The notes below the pieces were generated by a model. It had not been told where the DNA came from and did no database searches. It saw nothing but the letters and a program-made list of their open reading frames with translations. Below, piece after piece: positions 18,372 through 27,775 of a stretch of 64,000 bases of DNA. Positions within the stretch are counted from its first letter, which is position 1, and every line of letters starts with the position of its first letter. This DNA comes from Collinsella aerofaciens (GTDB taxonomy: Bacteria; Actinomycetota; Coriobacteriia; Coriobacteriales; Coriobacteriaceae), in NCBI RefSeq assembly GCF_015554145.1, contig NZ_JADNHZ010000015.1:1-64000 (forward strand). The letters run 5' to 3'. The position numbers and the translations under genes are program-made.

Positions 18372-18871
18372 GGGGCCTCCTTTGCTGCGGTTAGGGTTCA
18401 AATATCTCTATATGAGGTTCTAGTTTACCCGCATGTGGCACACCGGGGGTGCCGCACTTGGACATGCACCTTTGCACCACGAAGACGGATGTCGCACAAA
18501 TGTCGGCACCTTGGACGACTGAGTGGTATCACTGTGCCGCAAACGGTCGATTTTTGGCGGCGAACGGGGCGCATTTTGGAGGGGCACAGTCCTGCCCGGG
18601 ATATGTGGTCAACCTTGATAAAACGTTTGCCCAGCTTGGGAGTATGGATGCCGCACAAGGGTCTTCAGGGATAGAAAAAACGTTTCATCATTGTTGGCTT
18701 TAGGTGAATAACTGACCAACCAGAACGGTAAAATAGTGTTTGTCTGAGCGTTGAGACGTTTAGACATCGCGCATTGTCATCGCCGGCAACGCGCAAACCG
18801 GTCCTAACGGAGCCAATTGGGTGCTCCGTTATATACGCAAGTCTAAGAGGGGCTTGTTTAGGAGGCACAGT
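18372..18871 (+). promoter_or_regulatory. Intergenic leader with hairpin before the Fe-ADH gene
   Basis: 500 bp with no supported gene. A perfect hairpin at 18805-18831 (TAACGGAGC / GCTCCGTTA, 9-nt loop) lies about 40 nt before the adh start, in the likely leader. Further left, ACTGTGCC and GGCACAGT (about 18527-18590) bracket a GC-rich stretch, resembling degenerate interspersed repeat sequence. Confidence 0.5.
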
Positions 18872-20095
18872 ATGGGACGTTTTACCAATCCTCGCGATCT
18901 GTACTTTGGTGAGGGCGCTCGCCACGAGGTGAAGAACCTCAAGGGCAAGAAGGCCATCATCGTTTCTGGCGGCAGCTCTATGCGCCGCGGCGGGTTCCTG
19001 CAGGACGTTGAGGCCGACCTCAAAGAGGGCGGCTTCGAGGTCAAGCTGTTCGAGGGCGTCGAGTCCGACCCGTCCATCGAGACGGTCATGAAGGGCGCCG
19101 AGGCCATGCGCGAGTTCGAGCCCGACTGGATTATCGCCATCGGCGGCGGCTCGCCCATCGATGCCGCTAAGGCCATGTGGGTCTTCTACGAGTATCCCGA
19201 GGAGTCCTTCGATAACATCATCCAGCCGTTCAGCTTCCCTGAGCTGCGTCAGAAGGCTCATTTCTGCGCCATCTCCTCTACCTCCGGCACCGCTACCGAG
19301 GTCACCGCGTTCTCCGTCATTACCGACTACGCCAAGGGCATCAAGTACCCGCTGGCCGACTTCAACATCACCCCTGATGTCGCCATCGTCGACCCCGAGC
19401 TCACCTACACCATGCCCGCCAAGCTGTGCGCTCACACCGGCATGGATGCTCTGACCCACTGCATGGAGGCCTACGTTTCCACCTGCGCCTCTATGTTCAC
19501 CGACGCCAACGCCCTGCACGGCATCCGCGAGATCGTCGAGTGGCTGCCCAAGTCCTATGCTGGCGACCATGAGGCCCGTCAGCACATGCACGAGGCTCAG
19601 TGCATCGCCGGTATCGCCTTCTCCTCGGGCCTGCTCGGCATCGTTCACTCCATGGCTCACAAGACCGGTGCTGCCTTCGAGAACGGCCACATCATCCACG
19701 GTGCCGCTAACGCCATGTACCTGGGCAAGGTCATCCAGTGGAACTCCAAGGATCCCCGTGCTGCCGAGCGTTACGCTTACGTGGCCAAGGAGATCCTGCA
19801 CCTTCCCGGCGAGACCAACGAGGAGCTCATCGCTGCGCTCGTCCAGAAGATCCGCGACCTCAACGACCAGCTCAACATTCCGCAGTCCATCAAGGATTAC
19901 GCGAATGGTGGCGTGAAGGTCGACGCCGAGAACCCGCAGATGGTTTCCGAGGAGGAGTTCCTCGCCAAGCTGCCCGAGATCGCCGCGAACGCCGAGCAGG
20001 ACGCCTGCACGCCCGAGAACCCGCGTGAGACCAAGGCTGCCGACTTCGAGAAGATCCTCAAGGCCTGCTACTACGACACCGACATCGATTTCTAA
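18872..20095 (+). CDS. Iron-containing alcohol dehydrogenase
   Basis: A 407-residue group III alcohol dehydrogenase that probably reduces aldehydes to alcohols in fermentation; the substrate is uncertain (butanol or 1,3-propanediol type). The NAD(P) loop is IGGGSPIDAAKAM. The metal ligands are the Asp in IVDPEL…GMDALTHCMEAY and the His residues there and in HSMAHKTGAAFENGHIIHG. The start is at 18872, with AGGAGG 6 nt upstream. A hairpin in the leader and a strong terminator frame it as a single gene. It is followed by two glycerol-dehydrogenase-type genes, giving three members of one superfamily in a row. Confidence 0.9.
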   Translation: MGRFTNPRDLYFGEGARHEVKNLKGKKAIIVSGGSSMRRGGFLQDVEADLKEGGFEVKLFEGVESDPSIETVMKGAEAMREFEPDWIIAIGGGSPIDAAKAMWVFYEYPEESFDNIIQPFSFPELRQKAHFCAISSTSGTATEVTAFSVITDYAKGIKYPLADFNITPDVAIVDPELTYTMPAKLCAHTGMDALTHCMEAYVSTCASMFTDANALHGIREIVEWLPKSYAGDHEARQHMHEAQCIAGIAFSSGLLGIVHSMAHKTGAAFENGHIIHGAANAMYLGKVIQWNSKDPRAAERYAYVAKEILHLPGETNEELIAALVQKIRDLNDQLNIPQSIKDYANGGVKVDAENPQMVSEEEFLAKLPEIAANAEQDACTPENPRETKAADFEKILKACYYDTDIDF

Positions 20096-20117
20096 TCGAC
20101 TCTTGTTATCGTAACGA

Positions 20118-20157
20118 GGGGCTCCGCACGTATCCGTACGGAGCCCCTTTCTTTTTT
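20118..20157 (+). terminator. Terminator of Fe-ADH gene
   Basis: GGGGCTCCG pairs with CGGAGCCCC, followed by TTTCTTTTTT. It lies between adh and gldA. Confidence 0.85.
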
Positions 20158-20173
20158 AGAGAATGGGATAGTT

Positions 20174-21274
20174 ATGGCTGCAATTTTCAATAGCCCCAGC
20201 AAGTACATCCAGGGTCCGGACGAGCTGGCCAAGCTCGGCTCCTATGTCGAGCCGCTCGGCGCTAAGGCCCTCGTCATCGTGACGCCTTCGGGCAAGAAGC
20301 GCGTCGGTGCCAAGATCGAGGGCGGCTTTGCCGAGGCCAAGGCCGAGCTGCTGTTTGAGGACTTTAACGGCGAGTGCTCCAAGGGCGAGGTCGATCGCCT
20401 GGTTGCGCTCGCTCGCGACAACGGTTGCGACATCATCGTCGGCGTCGGTGGCGGCAAGATCCTCGACACCGCGAAGGCCGTCGCCTATTACCTGGAGTCC
20501 CCGGTTATCATTTGCCCCACCATTGCCTCGACCGATGCACCGTGCTCGGCACTTTCGGTGCTTTACACCGATGACGGCCAGTTTGATAAGTACCTCTTCC
20601 TTAAGGCAAACCCCAATATCGTCCTGATGGATACGACGGTTATCGCGGCGAGCCCGGTGCGCCTGACGGTTTCCGGTATGGGCGATGCGCTCGCAACCTA
20701 TTTCGAGGCTCAGGCGACGCACGATGCCGACGGCGGCACCTGCGCCGGCGGCAAGGGCGGAATGGCCGGTCTGGCGCTCGCCAAGCTCTGCTACGAGACG
20801 CTTATGGCCGATGGCGTCAAGGCCAAGGTCGCGCTGGAGAAGGGCGCGCTCACGCCTGCCGTCGAGCACATCATCGAGGCCAATACGCTGCTTTCGGGCA
20901 TTGGCTTTGAGAGCTCGGGCCTTGCCGCTGCTCATGCCATCCACAATGGTCTGACGATGCTGCCCGAGTGCCACGGCATGTATCACGGCGAGAAGGTCGC
21001 CTTCGGCACTATCGTCCAGCTGGTACTCGAGGATGCCCCGACCGAGAAGCTCGAGGAAGTCTTGGGCTTCTGCATTGAGCTTGGCCTGCCGGTCACGATG
21101 AAGGAACTTGGCGTTGCCGAGCTTACGCGCGAGCAGGCCATGATTGTTGCCGAGGCCGCCTGCGCACCCGATGACACCATGTGCAACATGCCCTTTGAGG
21201 TGACGCCCGAGATGGTCGCAAACGCCATCCTGGGTGCCGACGCGCTGGGCCACTACTATCTCATGGATGAGTAA
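20174..21274 (+). CDS. gldA: Glycerol dehydrogenase
   Basis: NAD-dependent oxidation of glycerol to dihydroxyacetone is the family reaction. The 366 residues match GldA in length and motifs: IQGPDEL near the start, GVGGGKILDTAKAVAYY (NAD loop), PTIASTDAPCSALSV, and the zinc ligands Asp in GMGDALATYFEA, His in AHAIHNGLT and His in ECHGMYHGEKVAFG. It has its own terminator and a spaced start after the adh terminator, so the three dehydrogenase genes are probably separate transcripts. A second, diverged copy follows at 21420. Confidence 0.92.
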   Translation: MAAIFNSPSKYIQGPDELAKLGSYVEPLGAKALVIVTPSGKKRVGAKIEGGFAEAKAELLFEDFNGECSKGEVDRLVALARDNGCDIIVGVGGGKILDTAKAVAYYLESPVIICPTIASTDAPCSALSVLYTDDGQFDKYLFLKANPNIVLMDTTVIAASPVRLTVSGMGDALATYFEAQATHDADGGTCAGGKGGMAGLALAKLCYETLMADGVKAKVALEKGALTPAVEHIIEANTLLSGIGFESSGLAAAHAIHNGLTMLPECHGMYHGEKVAFGTIVQLVLEDAPTEKLEEVLGFCIELGLPVTMKELGVAELTREQAMIVAEAACAPDDTMCNMPFEVTPEMVANAILGADALGHYYLMDE

Positions 21275-21288
21275 ATCAAGCTAAGGAA

Positions 21289-21322
21289 GGGGCAAAGCCG
21301 GAAGATGGCTTTGCCCCTTTTT
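21289..21322 (+). terminator. Terminator of gldA
   Basis: Perfect 11-bp stem GGGGCAAAGCC / GGCTTTGCCCC with a 7-nt loop, then TTTTT. Confidence 0.9.
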
Positions 21323-21330
21323 GCTATGGT

Positions 21331-21385
21331 GCAAAGTAACCTGTTCCAATGCACAAGTTGGTGCAGGGGGGACAGGTTACTTTGC
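21331..21385. repeat. Palindromic repeat, REP-like
   Basis: Perfect 14-bp arms GCAAAGTAACCTGT / ACAGGTTACTTTGC around a 27-nt centre that itself has a short dyad (GCAC…GTGC). It lies between the gldA terminator and the second gldA-like gene. The CCTGT core is shared with the palindrome at 13991. Confidence 0.65.
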
Positions 21386-21419
21386 ATCAATCTTTGTTCG
21401 ATGAAGGGCGGATTCGCGT

Positions 21420-22487
21420 ATGGCGCTTCCTATGGTTTATGGCGGTCCCGGCCGGTATGTTCAGGGGCCGGGCGAACTTTCGCGTCAGGGCAGGTATTTG
21501 TCATGGTTGGGCTGCGCTGCCTATGTATTGTTTGACCAGGGCACCGAGGATCGGCTGTGCAGGCAGATCGTCGATGGATTTCTGGATGAAGATCTAAGCG
21601 AGCCGTTCTTTAAAATTTACAACGGTCCCTGTACGGAAGATGCCGTTGTCGAAATGGCCAAGGAAGCCCGGGCTGAGTATTGCGACATGGTAGTCGGTAT
21701 CGGTGGTGGCAAGATGCTCGATATCGCTAAGGCCGTTGCGTTTTATGCCGAGCTGCCGTTGTGCGTATGCCCCACGGCGGCTTCGATGGACGGTCCGTGC
21801 AGCGCGATTTCGGTGCTGTATCACGAGGATGGATCGTTCGATCGCTATCTGATGCTCGAGAAGAATCCAGACCTGGTCGTGGTCGATACCAATGTGGTCG
21901 CAGCGGCCCCACTGCGCATGACGGTCGCCGGTATGGGCGACGCGCTGGCAACGTACTTTGAGGCGCGTTCGTGCGCCGCGGCGCACGGCGCCAACGAGCA
22001 TGGTGGAACGCCGGGGCACTTGGCCCTGGTCGCGGCACGTGCCTGCTACGACACGCTTATGGAGTGTGGTGTCGCTGCTAAGCGCGACCTCAAGAAGGGC
22101 CGCATGTCACTAGCGGTTGAGCGCCTGATCGAGTGCAATATTCTGCTTTCGGGCGTTGGCTTTGAGAGTGGCGGTTTGGCGCTGGCGCATGCCATCGCCA
22201 ACGGCCTGACGATTCTGCCTGAGTGCAAGGCCATGCACGGCGAGGCCGTGGCGTTTGGTCTGGTGGTTCAACTGCGCCTGGAGCGTGCGCCCGAGCTGGA
22301 TCAGGTGCTTGAGTTTTGCCGGCGTGTCGGTCTGCCGACGACGCTCGAGGAGCTGGGCCTTGGCGAGATTTCCGATGCCGACCTGATGAGCGTTGCGGAT
22401 GCGGCCTTTAGAAACGAACGCAATATGGCCAACGAGCAGGCCAAGGTGACCAAACAAAAGCTCGTCGAGCTCATGCGCGAGGCATAG
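21420..22487 (+). CDS. Glycerol dehydrogenase paralogue
   Basis: The 355-residue protein aligns along its whole length with the gldA product just upstream. It has the same NAD loop (GIGGGKMLDIAKAVAFY), PTAASMDGPCSAISV, and zinc ligands in GMGDALATYFEAR, ALAHAIANGLT and KAMHGEAVAFG. It is shorter around the second His (no CHGMY insert) and diverged in the first 50 residues, so substrate preference may differ. The ribosome site before the ATG at 21420 is weak, but this start aligns with GldA. It probably arose by tandem duplication. The repeat at 21331-21385 occupies the promoter region. Confidence 0.85.
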   Translation: MALPMVYGGPGRYVQGPGELSRQGRYLSWLGCAAYVLFDQGTEDRLCRQIVDGFLDEDLSEPFFKIYNGPCTEDAVVEMAKEARAEYCDMVVGIGGGKMLDIAKAVAFYAELPLCVCPTAASMDGPCSAISVLYHEDGSFDRYLMLEKNPDLVVVDTNVVAAAPLRMTVAGMGDALATYFEARSCAAAHGANEHGGTPGHLALVAARACYDTLMECGVAAKRDLKKGRMSLAVERLIECNILLSGVGFESGGLALAHAIANGLTILPECKAMHGEAVAFGLVVQLRLERAPELDQVLEFCRRVGLPTTLEELGLGEISDADLMSVADAAFRNERNMANEQAKVTKQKLVELMREA

Positions 22488-22638
22488 TTTGGCGCTTGAT
22501 CGACCCTGTGCAATCGAGGCGGCGATAGGCCATGGGCTATTTGCCTCAAAGGTGCTCCGCGTGTAATTTGCCCGAGGCGTGGGCCGATAGCGTATCATTA
22601 TCTCTTGCTTGTTTGCACTGCTCAGGGAGGGGCCGCGC

Positions 22639-23892
22639 ATGGCGCAGGAACACGATCTATTTGATGACATTATTGAGATCAGCAAGGGTTTCGACTTTCT
22701 TAAAAACCCGCTTGGCGGCGTGACCGATGCACTCGATCCGTCAGCGCCGCAGTGGAATCCTGCCGACTATAAGGAGCGTCCGCGCGGCAACACGATTCCG
22801 TGCCTGAACTGCAAAAACGAAAAGAGCGGCTGCACCGCGTGCATGGACGTGTGCCCGGTCAACGCTATCGAGGTCGAGGAAGACGCCATTGAGATCCTCG
22901 ACTCCTGTCGCAAGTGCGGCCTGTGCGCCGCTGCCTGTCCGACCGAGGCGATCATCTCGCCGCGCCTGGCGCCCAAAAACCTGTATGACGATATCGTCTC
23001 TGCTGCTACGAGCCACGAGACCGCCTACGTTACCTGCACGCGCGCCCTCAAGCGCATGCCGCGCGAAAATGAAGTCGTCGTCGCCTGTGTGGGCGATATT
23101 ACGGCCGAGACCTGGTTCTCGGTGCTGGCCGACTATCCCAACGTGAGCGTGTACCTGCCGCTGGGCGTGTGCGATAAGTGCCGCAACACCGGTGGCGAGG
23201 ATATTCTGGGCGAGGCCATCGCCACTGCCGAGGAGTGGGCCGGTACGGGCATGGGCCTGGAGGTCGACCCCAAGAGCCTCAAATGTCATAAGCGCCGCGA
23301 GTACGAGCGCAAGGAGTACATGGAAAAGATCGCCCGCACCACGGGCCTAACCGTGACTAAGCTCAACCCGGCGACTGCGGCACTGGCCTCGGTGACGCAG
23401 AAGTTGAAGGCCCACCGTCACCAGATTACGCAGCTTGAGCGTACGCTCAACACCATGTGCGGCACCACGACGGCCAAACGTCGCCGTACGCTTACGCACG
23501 GGCGACAGCTGGTACTCTCGACGCTGCAAAACCATCCCGAGCTTGCCCAGAACATGCAGGTGAGCACGCCGGAGTGCGATTTTGACAAGTGCACGTCGTG
23601 CGGCGAGTGCGTCAATGTGTGCCCCACGTTTGCCTGCGATCTGGTGGGAAGCGGGCGCTTTGCACTGGAGTCCACGTATTGCCTAGGCTGCGGAGCATGC
23701 GTCAAGGTGTGCCCCGAGCACGCGCTCAAGTTGGTTGAGCATGACGCGTCCAATCTGGTCGTCGTCGATCCCGAAGCCGAGGAAAAGGCCGCCCAGAAGG
23801 CGAAGGCTCACGAAGAAGCTGAGAAGGTCAAGGCCGAGGCAAAGGCCAAGCTTGACAAGATGCTCGACCAGGTGGAAAAGCTCGCGGACTAG
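22639..23892 (+). CDS. Polyferredoxin-type 4Fe-4S protein
   Basis: A cytoplasmic 417-residue protein with paired 4Fe-4S motifs at both ends. Near residues 50-115 there are CLNCKNEKSGCTACMDVCP and CRKCGLCAAACP; near 310-365 CTSCGECVNVCP and CLGCGACVKVCP. Between them lies a domain with further Cys (VYLPLGVCDKCRNTGGED), and the end is a charged Lys/Ala/Glu helix. It probably passes electrons between redox enzymes; the partner cannot be named. The start at 22639 follows AGGGAGGGG by 6 nt. The neighbouring dehydrogenases fit a fermentative setting, but co-transcription is not shown. Confidence 0.8.
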   Translation: MAQEHDLFDDIIEISKGFDFLKNPLGGVTDALDPSAPQWNPADYKERPRGNTIPCLNCKNEKSGCTACMDVCPVNAIEVEEDAIEILDSCRKCGLCAAACPTEAIISPRLAPKNLYDDIVSAATSHETAYVTCTRALKRMPRENEVVVACVGDITAETWFSVLADYPNVSVYLPLGVCDKCRNTGGEDILGEAIATAEEWAGTGMGLEVDPKSLKCHKRREYERKEYMEKIARTTGLTVTKLNPATAALASVTQKLKAHRHQITQLERTLNTMCGTTTAKRRRTLTHGRQLVLSTLQNHPELAQNMQVSTPECDFDKCTSCGECVNVCPTFACDLVGSGRFALESTYCLGCGACVKVCPEHALKLVEHDASNLVVVDPEAEEKAAQKAKAHEEAEKVKAEAKAKLDKMLDQVEKLAD

Positions 23893-24006
23893 TCAGCGAC
23901 CCCTATCTCTGCTTCATTCGTGCCGCCGTGGCGTCCGGGTTCGCCCAGATGCTGCGGCGGCGCTATACTTATGCAGTTTGAAATGCTTGTACCAAAAGGA
24001 GCTGTC

Positions 24007-25083
<1,077 letters not shown>

Positions 25084-25094
25084 GGACGACGCGC

Positions 25095-25478
25095 ATGTTT
25101 AAATATGGCAAAAAAGCTGGCTACATGGGCATCGCGCTGCTGGTGCTCGCGGTGCTTCCGCTGGTGGTCGCAGCGTTTGTTATCCCCAACATTGGTCCCG
25201 AGGTAGCAACGAAGTTTAACGCAGCCGGCGAGGTGACGCGCTGGGGCAAGAGCTACGAGCTGCTGGCACTGCCGGTGCTCAACCTGCTGCTGAGCGTGGC
25301 GACGTACTTTACGGCGGGACGCCAGGCCAAGAACAATGAGGACTCCGCCGCCATGGCGCGCATCGTGTGCGAGCGCTACCTGCGCAACGGTTGCATCACG
25401 GGTGTGTTCCTCAACGTTATCAACGTTTACTTTATGTACTCGGCGATTACCGGAACGGGCTTTGGCTTTGGTTTCTAG
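25095..25478 (+). CDS. Small membrane protein, DUF1648-like
   Basis: The 127-residue protein has three or four hydrophobic helices (about 10-32, 53-72, 95-120). Its first helix is followed by IGPEVATKFNAAGEVTRWGKS, close to the DUF1648 motif (hFNxxGxxxxw.sK) found in SdpI-like membrane proteins. It may sense or resist membrane stress, but that is by analogy only. AAGGACG precedes the ATG, and it lies 11 nt after ychF, so the two are probably co-transcribed. Confidence 0.65.
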   Translation: MFKYGKKAGYMGIALLVLAVLPLVVAAFVIPNIGPEVATKFNAAGEVTRWGKSYELLALPVLNLLLSVATYFTAGRQAKNNEDSAAMARIVCERYLRNGCITGVFLNVINVYFMYSAITGTGFGFGF

Positions 25479-25487
25479 CCTGTCCTT

Positions 25488-25877
25488 TTAGGCAACGAGC
25501 CTGCACGCATATTCAATGGCTGCTGCGAGGCCGCCGCTCGATCGTGGCTTAAAGACCATATCGGCGGCGGCCTCGTTTTCGTATCCGGCGCCGCGAAGGG
25601 TGAGCGCGGTACCGGCTTCCAGGAGAAGGGGCAGGCCGCGTTGGCTGGTTGCGATTACGGCAGCCTGATTGAGCGAGCAGCTATGCGTTTGGCATTGGAT
25701 GGCAAGTTCACCTTGCGCCGGGCAAGGGACCAGAACGGCGGCGACGCGACTTGATAGCAATGCAAATGCTGTGCGCTCATCGGGCGAAAGACATTCTGCT
25801 TCAACGACGACGAGCTTGGGCGGTGCGCTGTTTGTGCGAAGCGTGGCTCGGTACGTGCGGACCGAAGAACCCGACAT
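25488..25877 (-). CDS. Hypothetical protein, divergent from an XRE regulator
   Basis: A 129-residue soluble protein from the ATG at 25877, which has AGGAG 6 nt upstream. It has two Cys-containing hydrophobic stretches (AAVLVPCPAQGELAIQC) and no recognised domain. It is divergent from the HTH gene at 25954, and its promoter region contains the perfect palindrome at 25901-25924, so the HTH protein probably controls it. Its unknown function could be a small effector of that pair. Base composition is like its neighbours. Confidence 0.55.
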   Translation of the reverse strand: MSGSSVRTYRATLRTNSAPPKLVVVEAECLSPDERTAFALLSSRVAAVLVPCPAQGELAIQCQTHSCSLNQAAVIATSQRGLPLLLEAGTALTLRGAGYENEAAADMVFKPRSSGGLAAAIEYACRLVA

Positions 25878-25900
25878 AGAAAACTCCTGTGTATTAGGCA

Positions 25901-25924
25901 AAACGTAAACTATAGTTTACGTTT
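25901..25924. promoter_or_regulatory. Perfect 24-bp palindrome, likely operator
   Basis: AAACGTAAACTA is followed directly by its exact reverse complement, with no spacer. It lies 23 nt before the leftward start (25877) and 29 nt before the rightward HTH gene start (25954). It is a likely binding site for the HTH protein, giving autoregulation. Confidence 0.75.
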
Positions 25925-25953
25925 ATGTTCGGCTCCATTTCAAACTCGGCTGC

Positions 25954-26172
25954 ATGGACGAACGTGCGAAACAGATTCTTGGCAGGCGGGTCGAAGAGAC
26001 ACGCAGAGACCTTGGTATCTCCAAGGTTGATTTTTGTGTGGCGACAGGAATCAGTCGACCCTACCTCGACCGAATCGAAGATGGGACGGCAAATTTCACG
26101 ATCAAGGTTCTATTTAAGATCGCGCCCGCACTCGGCATGACGGTGTCAGAGCTTCTCGAGGGTATCGAATAG
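25954..26172 (+). CDS. XRE-family HTH regulator
   Basis: A 72-residue protein that is nearly all one Cro/CI-type helix-turn-helix: GRRVEETRRDLGISKVDFCVATGISRPYLDRIEDGTANFTIKVLFKIAPALGMTVSELL. No effector domain follows. No clear ribosome site precedes the ATG, so translation may be weak or leaderless. It is divergent from the gene at 25488, with a perfect palindrome between. The arrangement resembles a small autoregulated regulator-effector pair. Confidence 0.8.
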   Translation: MDERAKQILGRRVEETRRDLGISKVDFCVATGISRPYLDRIEDGTANFTIKVLFKIAPALGMTVSELLEGIE

Positions 26173-26493
26173 GGCGTTCCACCGCTGTATTTGACGCTCT
26201 TTGGGCGGGTCCCCCTGGTTGCGATGTGCAAAATCGCGAGTATTCAGCACCTGCTCAGCCGTAGATGGTAGCTCGAGCGGCTGGCTTTGCCTTTTTGGCA
26301 GTAGTTAATCCACACGCTAAATAAAAATGAGGAATAAATATTTACTAGACGGCCCCTTCGTCCTAAAAGCTCGTCTAACAATCGGCCGATTCTATGCCTC
26401 CGGCGGAGAAATTGCAGAATACTCCGATTTTTGCACGACCCGAGGGGGCCCACCTGTCGTTTAAGGCTGCGATAAGTGGAACTGCCTTAGGGA
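26173..26493. other. Intergenic region without a supported gene
   Basis: 321 bp between the HTH gene and asparaginase stop. Only short open frames are present, and none has a ribosome site. A locally AT-rich patch (26310-26345) stands out against the GC-rich surroundings and may be acquired or regulatory. No terminator-like hairpin is convincing. Confidence 0.4.
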
Positions 26494-27507
26494 TTACACC
26501 ATCGGGATTCGGTCGTGGTTGACTTGGCTGTAGAACAGGCGCTGGATCTCGGCGGCATCGCGTGACTGGCCGAGTGCCCACATGGTTTTGGCCACGAGCG
26601 TCTCGGTTGTCATATCGTCGCCGCGCAGAATGCCCGGATGATCGGCGTAAGCACGGCCGACCTCATAAACGCCCAGATCGAGGCCCTCTTCGGGGACCTG
26701 CGTGGTCATAACGACGGTGCGGCCCGAATCGACCCAGCGGAAAATTGCCTCTTGGAATGACTCGCCCGACTCACCAAACTCGGGGATACCGCCAATGCCA
26801 AAGGTCTCCAGAATCACGGCGTCGTAGCTATCGGCAAGGGCATCGAGGATGCCCGGGTTTACGCCGGGCGTAAGCTTGAGTACAAATACGCGCGGGTCGA
26901 TGTTGTCGTAGAAACGAACCGGGTTTTCGTTCTGGTGAGTGCCGTGGAGTCCGTTGCGAACGATGCGGTCGTTGCGGATATAGGCAATGGGCGGATAGTT
27001 GACGCTAATGAACGCGTTAAAGCTCATGGTACGCTGCTTGCGGGCGCGCGTGCCGGCAATGGCGACGCCGCCAAACACAATCGAGACATCGTGCGAGTGC
27101 TCGTCGAGCGCATAGAGCAGGCTCTGGTACAGGTTGAGCTTGGCGTCGGTAAATGGATTGCCCATGGGCTTTTGCGAGCCGGTGAGCACGATGGGCTTGG
27201 GGCTGTCCTGAATCAGGTAGGAAAGCGCTGCCGCGGTGTAGCTCATGGTGTCGGTGCCGTGCAGAATCACGAAGCCGTCGTGGTCGGCATAACCCTCGAC
27301 GATGACGTCGCGGATGCGCATCCAGTCACTGGGGCGCATGTTGGTGCTGTCGATGTTCATGGGCTGCACGACGTCGAGTTCGCAGAGGCCCGAGATCTCG
27401 GGGACGCTCTGGGCGAGCTCCTCACCGGTCAGGGCGGGGGAGAGGCCGTTGCCGTCCTCGGTCGATGCGATGGTGCCGCCCGTGGCGATGAGAAGGATGC
27501 GCTTCAT
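26494..27507 (-). CDS. ansA: L-asparaginase, type I
   Basis: Hydrolyses asparagine to aspartate and ammonia. The 337-residue cytoplasmic enzyme lacks a signal peptide. It starts with the catalytic block LLIATGGTIAS and carries the second, FVILHGTDTMSYTAAALSYL. The C-terminal region includes the family motif ETFGIGGIPE. The ATG at 27507 follows AGGAATACC; the frame extends to 27579 but without support. It is divergent from guaA, and the 268 bp between them must hold both promoters. Confidence 0.92.
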   Translation of the reverse strand: MKRILLIATGGTIASTEDGNGLSPALTGEELAQSVPEISGLCELDVVQPMNIDSTNMRPSDWMRIRDVIVEGYADHDGFVILHGTDTMSYTAAALSYLIQDSPKPIVLTGSQKPMGNPFTDAKLNLYQSLLYALDEHSHDVSIVFGGVAIAGTRARKQRTMSFNAFISVNYPPIAYIRNDRIVRNGLHGTHQNENPVRFYDNIDPRVFVLKLTPGVNPGILDALADSYDAVILETFGIGGIPEFGESGESFQEAIFRWVDSGRTVVMTTQVPEEGLDLGVYEVGRAYADHPGILRGDDMTTETLVAKTMWALGQSRDAAEIQRLFYSQVNHDRIPMV

Positions 27508-27775
27508 TCTGGTATTCCTATCGTATTTGCCGCCACAGAGGCGGAGTCGTTCGGCAGTATTGTGGCACAGGGCGTCCAATGTTCAAACGTATTACATCAT
27601 CTGTAACGTTTGGTAACACTCCAATTGCCGTCAAATAGGGGCCCAGGTCGTGCGTTTGCCGTGCGCTGATGGCTGCGAGGGACGAGAAACCCCATATAAC
27701 GTGTACACTATGAAAGTTGTTTTCGTTTATTCGCGCGGGTGGGCACCGGCTCCCCGCCAACAAGAGGGGGAAACC

